64,000 nt of DNA from Gordonia asplenii (GCF_012933505.1 NZ_JABBNB010000013.1:108826-172825); one strand, 5' to 3'; positions 1 through 9,995 are shown, numbered from the stretch's first letter. Numbers and translations are program-made. Notes: generated from the sequence alone by a model not told the origin.

Positions 1-818
1 CCCGAATGCGGGGTCGCCGTCATCAGCAGCAGATGACGGCTGATCGATCCGAGCAGCTCGCCCAACTCGTAACGTCTCGTCTTGCGCAGTTCGCCGCCCC
101 ACCAGTTCGCCGACATCCGGTGTGCTTCATCGACGACGATGAGATCCCAATCGGTGTCGGCGAGTTGCTCGAGCAACTCCTCGTTGCGGGCCAACTGATC
201 CATCCGCGCGATCATGATCGGGTGTGCCGCAAAGGGATCGCCGTTGACGCTCGCCGCGATCAGGTCACGGCTCAGCAGCGTGGCACCGATGGCGAACTTC
301 GATTCCAGCTCGTCCTGCCATTGTTCGACGAGGCCGCCCGGCGCGACGATCAGCATCCGCGCCAGGTCGCCGCGCAGCATCAACTCCTTCGCATAGAGTC
401 CCGCCATCACCGTCTTGCCCGCGCCCGGATCGTCGGCGAGTAAGAACCGCAACGGAGTCCGCGGCAGCAGCTCGCCGTAGACCGCTCGAATCTGGTGCGG
501 CAGTGGGGAAATGTCGCTGGTGGCGACCGCCAGCATCGGATCGTGTGCACCGGCCATCCGGATCCGCAGCGCTTCGGTGGCGAGTTTGAAACGACGCCCG
601 TCGGCGTCGAAGGCCCACGCTCCGTCGTGGTCGTCGACGACGGAGATCGACGCCAACTCCGAGGCGAACAACATCTCCTCTCGCACGCCGTCGGCGTCGC
701 GGATTACAAGGGCCGCAGCGCTTTCGCCGTGCAAGGTGATTGCGAGCAACGTCACAGACCGCGCCCACCGGCCAGCGAGCTGAACACCGGGCGTGAGGTG
801 GGCGAATGTCGGCGGCAT
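1..818 (-). CDS. SNF2/RapA-type DEAD-like helicase, N-terminal part (cut by window edge)
   Basis: The reverse strand is open from an ATG at 818 to the left edge, giving about 272 residues. From the N-terminus it shows a ~95-residue leader, then LPHQIRAVY, Walker A DDPGAGKT (motif I), MLIVAPGGLVEQW (motif Ia), LIVVDEAHRMSA (motif II, DEAH) and LLMTATPHSG (motif III). This order is the first RecA lobe of SNF2/RapA-like ATPases, which translocate on DNA or RNA. Such proteins are often stand-alone or belong to defence islands. No clear ribosome binding site precedes the ATG, and a GTG lies six codons upstream. A helix-turn-helix gene is divergent 69 bp away. The C-terminal lobe and any nuclease or defence partner lie outside the window. 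Family is secure; role is unknown. Confidence 0.85.
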   Translation of the reverse strand, partial: MPPTFAHLTPGVQLAGRWARSVTLLAITLHGESAAALVIRDADGVREEMLFASELASISVVDDHDGAWAFDADGRRFKLATEALRIRMAGAHDPMLAVATSDISPLPHQIRAVYGELLPRTPLRFLLADDPGAGKTVMAGLYAKELMLRGDLARMLIVAPGGLVEQWQDELESKFAIGATLLSRDLIAASVNGDPFAAHPIMIARMDQLARNEELLEQLADTDWDLIVVDEAHRMSANWWGGELRKTRRYELGELLGSISRHLLLMTATPHS

Positions 819-887
819 CGACGTAGGGTAGCGCACCGCACAATTCGGTGGGCAGACAATGTGTTGTGCCTGCGCGAGATTGGGTGA

Positions 888-1253
888 GTGCCTGACCGCG
901 TGCGTGGATCCCTCGAATGGGACACCTATGCGTTCTCGTTCGGGCATCGACTCGCGACGGTGCGCCGCGAACGGGGGCTGTCGCAGGAAGCATTGGCGTT
1001 CGCGTCGGGAATGCACCGCAACCAGGTGTCGAATCTCGAACGGGGAGTGAGCAATCGGGATCCGGGGATCTCAGATCCGTTGCTGTCTACGGTTTATCGG
1101 TTGGCGCGAGCCCTCGACGTTCCGCCGTCGTATCTGCTGCCCGACATCGATCAGACGGTGCAGGCGCGTTCGCCGGAGCAAAACAGCGATGTCGAGGTCT
1201 CGCGGGTGGAAACTGAACTGAAGGTCCGGATCGCCGAGTTGGGCGCCTCGTAG
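888..1253 (+). CDS. XRE-family helix-turn-helix regulator
   Basis: A 121-residue protein starting at GTG. Residues ~18-80 form a HTH_3/XRE domain: FGHRLATVRRERGLSQEALA (helices 1-2), then ASGMHRNQVSNLERG (recognition helix) and a C-terminal part typical of Cro/C1 repressors. The 40-residue tail has no recognised domain and may mediate dimerisation or ligand sensing. It is transcribed away from the SNF2-type helicase, so the 69-bp gap could hold a shared operator; that is inference. GTG 888 has only a weak ribosome site, and GTG 900 is an alternative. Confidence 0.8.
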   Translation: MPDRVRGSLEWDTYAFSFGHRLATVRRERGLSQEALAFASGMHRNQVSNLERGVSNRDPGISDPLLSTVYRLARALDVPPSYLLPDIDQTVQARSPEQNSDVEVSRVETELKVRIAELGAS

Positions 1254-1263
1254 ACCAGCCGCC

Positions 1264-1596
1264 TCACGCGGCGGTGTGCTCGGGGTGCGGCAGGTCGGTC
1301 CCGTAGCGGATCACCTGGCTGACACGACCGATGCGCTTCTCGATCAGCACGATTGCCTCGGCGAGCTGTGCGGAGTCGTCGATATCGGCGACGAGTGCCA
1401 CGGTGCGGCCGTTGTTGCCGAGCATGAACGGGACGATGTCGGAGTAGCTGTCGCTGACGACACCGAACGGGGTGCCGACGGCGAAGAGATGCCGAGCGTA
1501 GTCGGCGACGCCTGTGTCGGACCCGAGAACCACGAGGGGCACGGGTGCGGCGGTGGGGTCGGGGTGGGCGGAGTGGCGGTTGAGTCGAAGTTTCAT
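1264..1596 (-). CDS. Small conserved-looking hypothetical protein
   Basis: A 110-residue ORF with strongly GC-rich third positions, which supports it being real. Residues ~18-30 read PLVVLGSDTGVADYARHL, like the first strand-loop-helix of a Rossmann fold; a second strand VALVADIDD follows, then a helix with acidic residues. It is too short for a full dehydrogenase. It converges on the XRE gene with a 10-bp gap, and no Shine-Dalgarno sequence is evident before the ATG. I do not recognise the family. It could be a single-domain nucleotide-binding-like protein or an old fragment. Confidence 0.55.
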   Translation of the reverse strand: MKLRLNRHSAHPDPTAAPVPLVVLGSDTGVADYARHLFAVGTPFGVVSDSYSDIVPFMLGNNGRTVALVADIDDSAQLAEAIVLIEKRIGRVSQVIRYGTDLPHPEHTAA

Positions 1597-1673
1597 GAAT
1601 CAAGAATGCGTCGCGAATCTGCAGTGCGACTTGCTGAAGTCTGTGAAGTTGGTGAGTGCCTTGACCTACGACA

Positions 1674-1710
1674 GCGGCGGCCTTCGCACTTCAAGTGCGA
1701 AAGCCGCCGC
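1674..1710 (-). terminator. Stem-loop terminator downstream of greA
   Basis: GCGGCGGCCTTCGCACTT pairs with AAGTGCGAAAGCCGCCGC, an ~18-bp stem with one mismatch and a 1-nt loop. It lies 22 bp past the greA stop. There is no U-tract, which is usual for actinobacterial hairpin terminators. Confidence 0.7.
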
Positions 1711-1731
1711 GTGCGGGTTGGGTGGCTTGCT

Positions 1732-2226
1732 TCAGTTGTGGTAGGGCTCCGCGCTCACCAGGGTGACGGAGAACTCTTTTCCGTTGGGGCCCTTGTACTT
1801 TCGTGTTTCGCCGACCTTCGCGTCGATCAGTGCCGAGCCGAGCGGGGAACTGGGGGAGTAGACCGACAGCTCGCCATCCTGAGCACCGGCCTCGCGCGTG
1901 GCGATGAGGAAGGTCTCGGCGTCGGACTCGTCGCCGTCGAAGTACACCTTGACGACCGAACCCGGCAGCGCGACGCCCGACTGAGTGGGGGCTTCGCCGA
2001 CCTTGGCGTTGTTCAACAGTTCCTGCAGCTGACGGATCCGTGCCTCTTGCTGGCCCTGCTCTTCACGTGCAGCGTGGTAGCCGCCATTCTCTTTGAGGTC
2101 GCCCTCTTCGCGGCGCTCGTTGATCTCGGCGGCAATGACCGGGCGGTTGGCGATCAGCGAATCGAGCTCGGACTTGAGCCGATCATGCGATTCCTGAGTC
2201 AGCCAGGTCACCTGGGTGTCGGTCAT
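1732..2226 (-). CDS. greA: Transcription elongation factor GreA
   Basis: GreA binds RNA polymerase near the secondary channel and stimulates cleavage of backtracked transcripts. The 164-residue product has the N-terminal coiled coil (residues ~10-80, with basic and acidic heptads around the KSELDSL and [23 protein letters not shown] regions) and a C-terminal FKBP-like domain ending with [31 protein letters not shown]. The acidic tip residues at the coiled-coil turn (EEGDLKE) are present. The ATG at 2226 is chosen because AAAGGAG sits 5-6 nt upstream; an in-frame ATG at 2250 has no such site. Downstream of a transporter/DUF4307 pair as in M. tuberculosis Rv1080c-Rv1081c. Confidence 0.96.
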   Translation of the reverse strand: MTDTQVTWLTQESHDRLKSELDSLIANRPVIAAEINERREEGDLKENGGYHAAREEQGQQEARIRQLQELLNNAKVGEAPTQSGVALPGSVVKVYFDGDESDAETFLIATREAGAQDGELSVYSPSSPLGSALIDAKVGETRKYKGPNGKEFSVTLVSAEPYHN

Positions 2227-2325
2227 CGGTACTCCTTTGTAGTTGAGCATGCCGCGCGATGAGCCGGCATGCGTCGGCAGTCCGGTTTATGTCGCCCGTC
2301 GACATCGGATTGCCCTAAATGCAGC

Positions 2326-2351
2326 AACACGACCTCATGTGAGGTCGTGTT
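2326..2351 (-). terminator. Perfect stem-loop between yhhQ-like gene and greA
   Basis: AACACGACCTCA and TGAGGTCGTGTT form a perfect 12-bp stem with a 2-nt centre. It lies 27 bp after the transporter stop and 100 bp before greA. Best read as a terminator for the upstream transporter/DUF4307 pair; symmetry means it could act on either strand. Confidence 0.65.
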
Positions 2352-2378
2352 TCCGTCTAGGATACCAGCGCGTGTGCT

Positions 2379-3164
2379 TTAAGGCACATCCGTTACCGAC
2401 TCGTTGCCTGCGCGTAATGCTTCCTGGTACGTGGGTTCGGCTCGTTTGAGCCATCCGACGACGGCGTAGGTGATCGGCATCACCAGCAATTCGACGAGCG
2501 TCTTCCACACGAATCCGACGATGGTGTAGTTCCAGAAGTCCGACGCCGTGGAGATGCCGAGGGCGCTGGCGGCGATGGAGCAGAACACCAGCGTGTCGGC
2601 GAACTCTCCGACGACCGTGGACGAGATGAGGCGAGCCCACAGCTGCTTCTCGCCCGCACGTTCCTTCATCTTCACGATCACGAAGGAGTTGAGGAACTCG
2701 CCCACCACATACCCGGCCAGGCCCGCGAGCAAGAACTGTGGCACCACGCCGGCGACGGTGCGAAACGCCTCCTGGCCCTGGTAGAAGTCGGCGGCGGGCA
2801 GCTCGATGGTGATCCAGAAGCAAAGCGACGCCAAGAGCAGCACGGCGAAACCGGCGAAGATGGTTCGCCGCATCGCGCGGAAACCATAGACCTCGCTGAT
2901 CACATCGCCGAGTACATAGGCGAGCGGGAAAAGATAGAAGGCGCCATCGGTGACCAGGCCGTTGAGGTGGAAGGGGCCCAGGTCGAGGTGCAGCCAATCG
3001 GTGAACAGCGTGACACCCTTGGTGCCGGTGATATTGCTGATCAGCATCACCCCGACGAACACGGCGACGAGAAGCGGGTAGTAGGGGCTGGCGGTGTCGG
3101 CGAAGGCGACGCGTGGGCGTCGCGATCCAGACTCGGTCGGTCCGGTTTTGGTCGGCTGGTTCAT
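2379..3164 (-). CDS. Queuosine precursor transporter family membrane protein (YhhQ/QPTR)
   Basis: A 261-residue membrane protein with six or seven hydrophobic segments, beginning at YYPLLVAVFVGVMLISN. Hallmarks of PF02592 are present: ISNITGTKG, DGAFYLFPLAYVLGDVISEVYGF (two conserved acidic residues in the membrane), GYVVGEFLNSFVIVKMK and GEFADTLVFC. Family members take up queuosine precursors such as preQ0/preQ1 for tRNA modification. The start ATG overlaps the DUF4307 stop by 4 nt, so the two are translationally coupled. Substrate is inferred from the family only; no queuosine-pathway gene is in the window. Confidence 0.88.
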   Translation of the reverse strand: MNQPTKTGPTESGSRRPRVAFADTASPYYPLLVAVFVGVMLISNITGTKGVTLFTDWLHLDLGPFHLNGLVTDGAFYLFPLAYVLGDVISEVYGFRAMRRTIFAGFAVLLLASLCFWITIELPAADFYQGQEAFRTVAGVVPQFLLAGLAGYVVGEFLNSFVIVKMKERAGEKQLWARLISSTVVGEFADTLVFCSIAASALGISTASDFWNYTIVGFVWKTLVELLVMPITYAVVGWLKRAEPTYQEALRAGNESVTDVP

Positions 3165-3637
3165 GACACCGGCTCGCTCAGGTACGGCGGCACCGTCGTC
3201 GTGCAGCCGAAGACCTCACCGATCACCGGCGGACGCGACGTGACGACTCTGCTGCCCGCGCCGACCTGTGTCGACTGGCCTGCGGGGATGAGCACCTCGC
3301 GGCGTCCCACTTCGCCGCCGTCCTTCGCTCGGGCTCGCACCACGCATGCGACGGCGGTGCCCGGGTCTTGTCGGGTGACCGTGAATTGAACGTCGATCGT
3401 CGAGCTGCTGGTGATCTTGTAGCCCGAGGCCTGACCCGAGACCTCCGGGTCGCCGAACTGGCGGTACCCGACATAGGCGATGGTGAGGCCGGCTGCCACG
3501 ACCACCACAGACAACAGATAGAACCAGCGTCTGCGGCTCGACTGTGAGCGCTCGACGGGGTAGGTGGCACGAGGGCCGCTGCGGGGTCGGGGGTCGGGGG
3601 TCGCGGGCTGGTCGGTGCCCCCGTCTGAAGTTGTCAC
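3161..3637 (-). CDS. DUF4307 membrane protein
   Basis: A 158-residue protein with a charged Pro/Arg-rich N-terminus (1-37), one transmembrane helix at ~38-58 ([21 protein letters not shown]) and a C-terminal extracytoplasmic beta-rich domain containing two cysteines ([10 protein letters not shown] and [12 protein letters not shown]). This matches DUF4307 proteins of Mycobacteriales (Rv1081c position). Its gene sits back to back with mca, only 15 bp apart, and is coupled to the downstream transporter. Function is unknown. Confidence 0.85.
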   Translation of the reverse strand: MTTSDGGTDQPATPDPRPRSGPRATYPVERSQSSRRRWFYLLSVVVVAAGLTIAYVGYRQFGDPEVSGQASGYKITSSSTIDVQFTVTRQDPGTAVACVVRARAKDGGEVGRREVLIPAGQSTQVGAGSRVVTSRPPVIGEVFGCTTTVPPYLSEPVS

Positions 3638-3652
3638 GGGTCAATACCTACC

Positions 3653-4525
3653 ATGAAGAGCGTGAGACTGATGGCCGTGCATGCCCACCCTGACGATGAA
3701 TCCAGCAAGGGTGCCGCGACGACGGCCCGTTATGCCGCAGATGGTCATGAAGTGCTGATTGTCACGCTGACCGGTGGCGAGCGGGGCGACATCCTCAACC
3801 CCGCGATGGACCGGCCCGGCATCAAAGAGAACATCGAGCAGGTCCGCCGCGACGAGATGGCGGCTGCGGCGAAGGCGCTCGGCGTCGAACAGCATTGGCT
3901 GGGATTCGTCGATTCCGGGCTACCCGAAGGCGACCCGCTGCCGCCTCTGCCGGAGGGGTCGTTCGCGGCCATCCCGATCGAGGGCCCCAATCGCGCGTTG
4001 GTCGAGGTAGTCCGCGACTTCAAGCCGCACGTCATGATCACCTATGACGAACACGGCGGCTACCCGCATCCCGACCACATCCGCTGTCACGAGGTGTCCA
4101 TGGAGGCCTACGAGAAGGCGGGCGACCCCGAGGCCTACCCGGGCACCGGAGAACCGTGGACGGTGTCGAAGATCTATTACACGCACGGCTTCATCCGCAA
4201 GCGCATGCAGTTGTTCTCCGACGAGTTCGACAACCACGGCATGGACAATCCGTTCAAGGAGTGGCTCGCGCGCTGGGACGAGCGGCGCAACATCGACGAT
4301 CTGATGGCGCGGGTCACCACCCAGGTCGAATGCGGCGACTACTTCGGGCAGCGCGACGACGCCCTGCGCGCCCACGCCACCCAGATCGATCCGAACGGCG
4401 TTTTCTTCGCAGTACCCTTGGAATGGCAGCGACGACTGTGGCCGACCGAGGAGTTCGAGTTGGCGAAGACACGAGTGAAGACGTCGATCCCCGAGACAGA
4501 CCTCTTCGCCGGGATTGAGGACTGA
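3653..4525 (+). CDS. mca: Mycothiol S-conjugate amidase
   Basis: Mca cleaves mycothiol-toxin conjugates to a mercapturic acid and GlcN-Ins, a cytoplasmic detoxification step specific to actinobacteria. The 290-residue product has the LmbE/PIG-L zinc site: AHPDDE at 11-16 and HPDH at 139-142. It also carries the long insert and C-terminal region (ending in [10 protein letters not shown]) that separate Mca from the related deacetylase MshB. The start [18 protein letters not shown] aligns in length with mycobacterial Mca. The gene is coupled to the next ORF by a TGATG junction. A second, more distant PIG-L protein lies at 28.0 kb. Confidence 0.95.
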   Translation: MKSVRLMAVHAHPDDESSKGAATTARYAADGHEVLIVTLTGGERGDILNPAMDRPGIKENIEQVRRDEMAAAAKALGVEQHWLGFVDSGLPEGDPLPPLPEGSFAAIPIEGPNRALVEVVRDFKPHVMITYDEHGGYPHPDHIRCHEVSMEAYEKAGDPEAYPGTGEPWTVSKIYYTHGFIRKRMQLFSDEFDNHGMDNPFKEWLARWDERRNIDDLMARVTTQVECGDYFGQRDDALRAHATQIDPNGVFFAVPLEWQRRLWPTEEFELAKTRVKTSIPETDLFAGIED

Positions 4526-4812
4526 TGAACAGCGCTCTCGACGCGGTTACGGTGCTGGCCGTGGATCCCAAGGGACCTGAGTTCGGCAAGGCGTCACCGC
4601 TCGGACTGCTCATCATCCTGCTGCTGTTGGCTGGAACCGCATTCCTGATCTGGTCGATGAACAAGCAGTTGCGCAAACTGCCGGAATCGTTCGACACTGA
4701 CCACCCCGAGGCCGATCAGGCCTTCGACGAGGGCACCGACTCGGTGACCGACCCCGATACGCCGGATCCGCTGAAGAAACGCGTACCCGACGATGACGAA
4801 CGAACTCGGTAG
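4525..4812 (+). CDS. Small single-pass membrane protein (Rv1083-like)
   Basis: A 95-residue protein with a short N-terminal segment, one transmembrane helix at ~25-43 (SPLGLLIILLLLAGTAFLIW) and a highly acidic cytoplasmic-type tail with many Asp/Glu. It starts inside the mca stop codon (TGATG), so it is co-translated. The same small ORF follows mca in mycobacteria. Function is unknown; a membrane adaptor is possible. Confidence 0.85.
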   Translation: MNSALDAVTVLAVDPKGPEFGKASPLGLLIILLLLAGTAFLIWSMNKQLRKLPESFDTDHPEADQAFDEGTDSVTDPDTPDPLKKRVPDDDERTR

Positions 4813-4901
4813 TTCCAGCGGTCGGCATCGGCGAGTCCAAGGATGGTCGCACAGACAATGCGCGCCGCGTCGACGAGGTGTGTTCCGGTGAGCGCTGAGC
4901 G

Positions 4902-6881
<1,980 letters not shown>

Positions 6882-6946
6882 GACGACAGCCCGCTGGTAA
6901 TCAGAAACCCGGAAAACTCACGGATGCCTTGGGCTGAGATTGGGTT

Positions 6947-6960
6947 TCTGTGAGGAAATC
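6947..6960 (+). repeat. 14-bp direct repeat, left copy
   Basis: TCTGTGAGGAAATC here is repeated exactly at 8042-8055. Both copies are followed a few bases on by a TTTCT block. Together they bracket the frameshifted AbiEi/DUF559 gene, so they may mark the ends of a transferred unit. The rest of 6882-7024 holds no gene. Confidence 0.55.
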
Positions 6961-7024
6961 AGGTTTCTGTGCGAGATTCGGCCCAGGATGAAACCGAAAC
7001 GGTCACCGCTGCGTCTATTCACGC

Positions 7025-7983
7025 ATGAGACCGATCCAGTCAATATCCACGCGCGCCGAACTGCTTGCGCTCGGCTTCACCGATGAAGCCATTCGGCGGG
7101 CCGCCAAGACAGGCACGTTGGACTATCTGGGACCGGGTTTATACGGTCCGCGCGACGACGATGGAACTCGTGAATCGCGCCACCGCGGCGTTGTGCAGGC
7201 GTGGGCGCGGAAGGTTGCGAGCGGTCCACGAGGTGAGAGGCGGGCGTTGGCGGAGGTATCCGCAGCGGCGGCGTTGGGCCTTCCGCTATTCGGACTGCCG
7301 GTCAATCAGTTTGTCGCACAGGATTTTTCGCACGCGTCAGGATCGCGTTCGACTCGGAGAGTGCGATTGGTCAGTGATCGACGTCCGGTCAGTCTTGTGA
7401 ACCTGGCTGATATCGCGATCCCGGTCGTGAGTCCAGCACGTACCGTGGTCGACATTGCGCGTCGGCACTCCCGCATTCCCGCGATAGTGGTCGGCGACGC
7501 CGCGCTACACGACGGTTTGTGCACGAGGTCGGAGCTTCACTACGAGCTGGATCTCGCGCGCGGGTTGTGCGGTGTGGCCCATGCGCGGGTGGCGGTGGAG
7601 TTGATGGATGGGCTGTCAGAGTCCGTTCTGGAGTCGCGCAGCCGAATCGAGATGCGTGACGCGGGGTACCTGTTCCCGAGCTTCAGCCCTCGTTTTATGT
7701 CGGTGGAATATGCCTTGGGCGGGCCGACTTCTGGTGGCCCGAGTTCTTGTTGATCGGTGAAGCAGATGGCGTTCTGAAGTACCGCGATGACGCCGCTGCG
7801 GCTTACCGCGAGAAGCAACGTACTGACGCCTTCAACCAGGTCGGCATCAGGGTGGTCCGCTGGAACTGGCGCCATGCCAACAATCCCGCGGAGTTGTCAG
7901 ACCGGGTTGTCGCCAAGATGTCCCCGCCGTTGGCGCCACTGGATCCTGCGGTCGTCCTCATGCACGCGGTTCCGCGTGGATGA
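7025..7983 (+). pseudogene. Frameshifted AbiEi-antitoxin-like / DUF559 protein
   Basis: The first frame (7025-7753) encodes an N-terminal winged-helix like AbiEi-family antitoxin domains (STRAELLALGFTDEAIRRA, GLYGPRDD) followed by the usual middle region and then loses homology after MSVEYALG. The conserved C-terminal DUF559/Vsr-like part, LGRADFWWPEFLLIGEADG, KYRDDAAAAYREKQRTDAF and VVRWNW, continues in the other frame to 7983. The shift falls near 7690-7715 and corresponds to loss of one base (or gain of two). I see no slippery heptamer in the right frame, so mutation or a sequencing error is likelier than programmed frameshifting. Intact relatives are common, multi-copy genes in Gordonia and Rhodococcus. 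Confidence 0.8.
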
Positions 7984-8011
7984 GGACGATTCTGCGCAGA
8001 CGCACGCTTTT

Positions 8012-8049
8012 CTCACAGATGGCCGCGATCCGAGAGTGGCATCTGTGAG
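8012..8049. terminator. Inverted repeat between the pseudogene and phosphatase gene
   Basis: CTCACAGATG and CATCTGTGAG form a perfect 10-bp stem around an 18-nt loop. It separates two convergent genes and overlaps the right copy of the 14-bp direct repeat. It may serve as a bidirectional terminator or be an end of a mobile unit. Confidence 0.5.
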
Positions 8050-8055
8050 GAAATC
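8042..8055 (+). repeat. 14-bp direct repeat, right copy
   Basis: Exact copy of the TCTGTGAGGAAATC at 6947-6960, on the far side of the frameshifted AbiEi/DUF559 gene. Confidence 0.55.
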
Positions 8056-8083
8056 GTGTTTCTTGGCTGCGGCTCTGAAAGCT

Positions 8084-8671
8084 TTACGCCGACAGGACGT
8101 CCAGCGTTCGGGTGGGCTCGGCGTCGGACAGCAGCGCCGTTCCAGCCGGGATGAAGGTCAGCTTCGCGCCGAAATCGATGGGCTGGTCCAGGAATCGGGC
8201 GATGAAGGATCGAGAGAAGTGGCCGTGCGAGACGATGACAACGTCGCGGTCCATCATGATGTCGGTGGCGTGCTTGATGGCGTCGTCGACGCGAATTGTC
8301 ATGTCCGCCACCGACTCTCCGCCCGGCGCCCCGTGGGTGAAGATGGTCCACGACGGGTCGAGCTCAGCCTGGATGTAGATCCGGGTGAGTCCCTCGTAGT
8401 CGCCGTAGTCCCACTCGGCGACCAATTCGGTTGTCTCATCGACGGATAGGCCTGCGAGTTCGGCGGTACGTCGGGCCCGCAGTCGAGGCGAGCAGATGAC
8501 GTATGGGTCGTCGAGTTGCAGACTTGCGATATGCGCGGCGAGATCGCGGGCACCGCTCTCGCCGAGGGGTGTGAGATCGATGTCGGTCCGTCCGGTGTGG
8601 CGTCCGTTGATGGCCCACTCGGTCTGTCCGTGTCGGACGAGCAGCAGTCGGTGGCCGGTGCGAGAGTCCAT
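8084..8671 (-). CDS. Histidine phosphatase family protein
   Basis: A 195-residue phosphoglycerate-mutase-like phosphatase. The catalytic RHG motif is in LLLVRHGQTEWAINGRHTG near the N-terminus, a conserved SPRLRARRTAEL follows, then GGESVADMTIRVDDAI and the second histidine in VVIVSHGHFSRSFIARFL. Substrate cannot be told from sequence; acid phosphatases and sugar-phosphate phosphatases share this layout. The ATG at 8671 is preferred because it begins six residues before the first conserved strand; an upstream in-frame start at 8719 would overlap the aroG leader. It is divergent from aroG. Confidence 0.88.
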   Translation of the reverse strand: MDSRTGHRLLLVRHGQTEWAINGRHTGRTDIDLTPLGESGARDLAAHIASLQLDDPYVICSPRLRARRTAELAGLSVDETTELVAEWDYGDYEGLTRIYIQAELDPSWTIFTHGAPGGESVADMTIRVDDAIKHATDIMMDRDVVIVSHGHFSRSFIARFLDQPIDFGAKLTFIPAGTALLSDAEPTRTLDVLSA

Positions 8672-8692
8672 TCTGGGAACTGTAGTGGGCCG

Positions 8693-8701
8693 TGCTACGC
8701 T
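8693..8701 (+). promoter_or_regulatory. Extended -10 promoter for the aroG leader
   Basis: TGCTACGCT fits the extended -10 form TGNTANNNT. Its end is 7 nt before the GTG at 8709, so transcription would begin at or next to that GTG and the leader peptide would be leaderless, as is common for actinobacterial amino-acid leader peptides. A weak -35 (TTCTGG, 8671-8676) is 19 nt upstream. Confidence 0.6.
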
Positions 8702-8708
8702 GGACGGC

Positions 8709-8780
8709 GTGATCAGCACAGTGCGCGCCTATTGGCGGTTCTTTATCGAGGCTCCGGGTGAGCCTGTGATGAAGCGCTGA
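8709..8780 (+). CDS. Aromatic leader peptide of aroG
   Basis: A 23-residue ORF, GTG to TGA, whose product contains AYWRFF: Tyr, Trp, Phe and Phe within five residues, exactly the end products of the pathway that begins with the downstream aroG. This clustering is the sign of a leader peptide that senses charged aromatic tRNAs through ribosome stalling. The codons are tat, tgg, ttc and ttt. It ends 129 nt before aroG and is followed by competing hairpins. Too short for ordinary gene prediction. Seen: the ORF and structure; inferred: the sensing role. Confidence 0.8.
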   Translation: MISTVRAYWRFFIEAPGEPVMKR

Positions 8781-8903
8781 CGAGCGCGCACACGCACTAC
8801 CCGGAGCCGAGCAGCGACCAACAAGGTTGCTGCTCTTCGCATCTCCGGGTGAAGTGGTGAGCCTTCGCTTGAGCCCGGACTCCGGCTTCATCTCAGCGAA
8901 AGG
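8750..8903 (+). promoter_or_regulatory. Attenuator / ribosome-site-sequestering leader structure before aroG
   Basis: Three elements follow the aromatic codons. GGCTCCGGG (8750-8758, inside the leader ORF) pairs perfectly with CCCGGAGCC (8800-8808). GAGCAGCGACC (8809-8819) pairs with GGTTGCTGCTC (8825-8835), a compact terminator-like hairpin. CCTTCGCTTGAG (8862-8873) pairs with CTCAGCGAAAGG (8892-8903), with two single-base bulges, burying the AAAGG ribosome site of aroG. A ribosome stalled at the Tyr/Trp/Phe codons would cover or free the first arm, changing what folds later. Whether control is by termination or by translation start is not decided by the sequence. Confidence 0.65.
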
Positions 8904-8909
8904 TACAAA

Positions 8910-9995
8910 ATGACCACCTCCGATCAGATTCTCGACGCGGCGTCGACCTCCGACCGGCGGATCCGCTCCTTCCGGGCGATTCCCTCGCCGGACACCCTGC
9001 GCAGCGAACTGCCGTTGACCGCCCGACGCGCGGTGGCGGTGGCCCGCGACCGCGAAGAGATCGCCGAAATCCTGGCCGGACGCGACAACCGGCTGCTGGT
9101 AGTCGTGGGTCCGTGCTCGGTCCACGACCCCATCGCCGCAATCGATTACGCGCGCCGTCTCGCGCCGCTGGCCACCGAATACGCCGGCACGCTCAAGATC
9201 GTGATGCGCGTGTACTTCGAGAAGCCGCGCACCACGGTGGGCTGGAAAGGCCTGATCAACGACCCGGGCATGGACGGCACCTTCGACGTCGAGCGGGGTC
9301 TGCGCACCGCGCGCTCGCTGCTGCTCGACATCATCGACCTCGGCCTGCCCGTGGGCTGCGAATTCCTCGAACCCACCAGCCCGCAGTACATCGCCGACGC
9401 CGTCGCGTGGGGTGCGATCGGCGCGCGCACCACCGAGTCGCAGGTGCACCGCCAGTTGGCGTCGGGCTTGTCGATGCCGGTCGGGTTCAAGAATGGCACC
9501 GACGGCAACGTCCAGGTAGCGGTCGACGGTGTGAATGCCGCTGCGGCACAACATGTCTTCTTCGGCGTCGACGACTTCGGCAAGGGCGCGGTCGTGGAGA
9601 CCGCCGGCAACGAGGACTGCCACGTGATCCTGCGCGGCGGCACCGCCGGACCCAACTACGACGCCGAGTCCATCGCCGAGGCTGTCGCCGTGATCGCGAA
9701 AACCTCACTGCCGCAACGCGTCATGGTCGACTGCTCGCATGCCAACTCCGGCAAGGACCACGTCCGGCAGGCAGTCGTCGCCGGCGAGATCGCCGACCTG
9801 CTCGCCTCGGGCAACACGTCGATCAGCGGCGTGATGCTGGAGAGCTTCCTAGAGGCGGGTGCGCAGTCACCCGACGCGCAGCCGCTCGTCTACGGCAAGT
9901 CGGTCACCGACAAGTGCATGGACTGGGCCGCGACCACGGTGGTGCTGGCGCGGTTGGCGCAGGCCAACCGCACCATCACCTCACCGGTGGCGTAG
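8910..9995 (+). CDS. aroG: Class I 3-deoxy-7-phosphoheptulonate (DAHP) synthase
   Basis: Catalyses the first step of the shikimate pathway, joining phosphoenolpyruvate and erythrose 4-phosphate. The 361-residue product is the class I (AroFGH) type: VVVGPCSVHDP, VYFEKPRTTVGWKGLINDP, GCEFLEPTSPQYIAD, IGARTTESQVHRQLASGLSMPVGFKNGTDG, ILRGG and VMVDCSHANSGK carry the metal and phosphate ligands (Cys, His, Glu, Asp). Mycobacteria rely on the unrelated class II enzyme, so this gene is an addition at this locus. The ribosome site AAAGG is 6 nt before ATG 8910 and lies in a hairpin. Expression is probably controlled by the upstream aromatic leader peptide. Its 3' end overlaps the convergent PepSY gene by 15 bp. 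Confidence 0.95.
   Translation: MTTSDQILDAASTSDRRIRSFRAIPSPDTLRSELPLTARRAVAVARDREEIAEILAGRDNRLLVVVGPCSVHDPIAAIDYARRLAPLATEYAGTLKIVMRVYFEKPRTTVGWKGLINDPGMDGTFDVERGLRTARSLLLDIIDLGLPVGCEFLEPTSPQYIADAVAWGAIGARTTESQVHRQLASGLSMPVGFKNGTDGNVQVAVDGVNAAAAQHVFFGVDDFGKGAVVETAGNEDCHVILRGGTAGPNYDAESIAEAVAVIAKTSLPQRVMVDCSHANSGKDHVRQAVVAGEIADLLASGNTSISGVMLESFLEAGAQSPDAQPLVYGKSVTDKCMDWAATTVVLARLAQANRTITSPVA

Noticed and set aside
1276..2262. 328-codon reading frame on the plus strand over greA
   Set aside because: Antisense shadow of greA and the small hypothetical gene; Val/Gly/Asp-rich translation typical of shadows in GC-rich DNA.
7690..7760. Programmed -1 frameshift in the AbiEi/DUF559 gene
   Set aside because: No X-XXY-YYZ heptamer in the correct frame and no strong following structure; a mutation is simpler.
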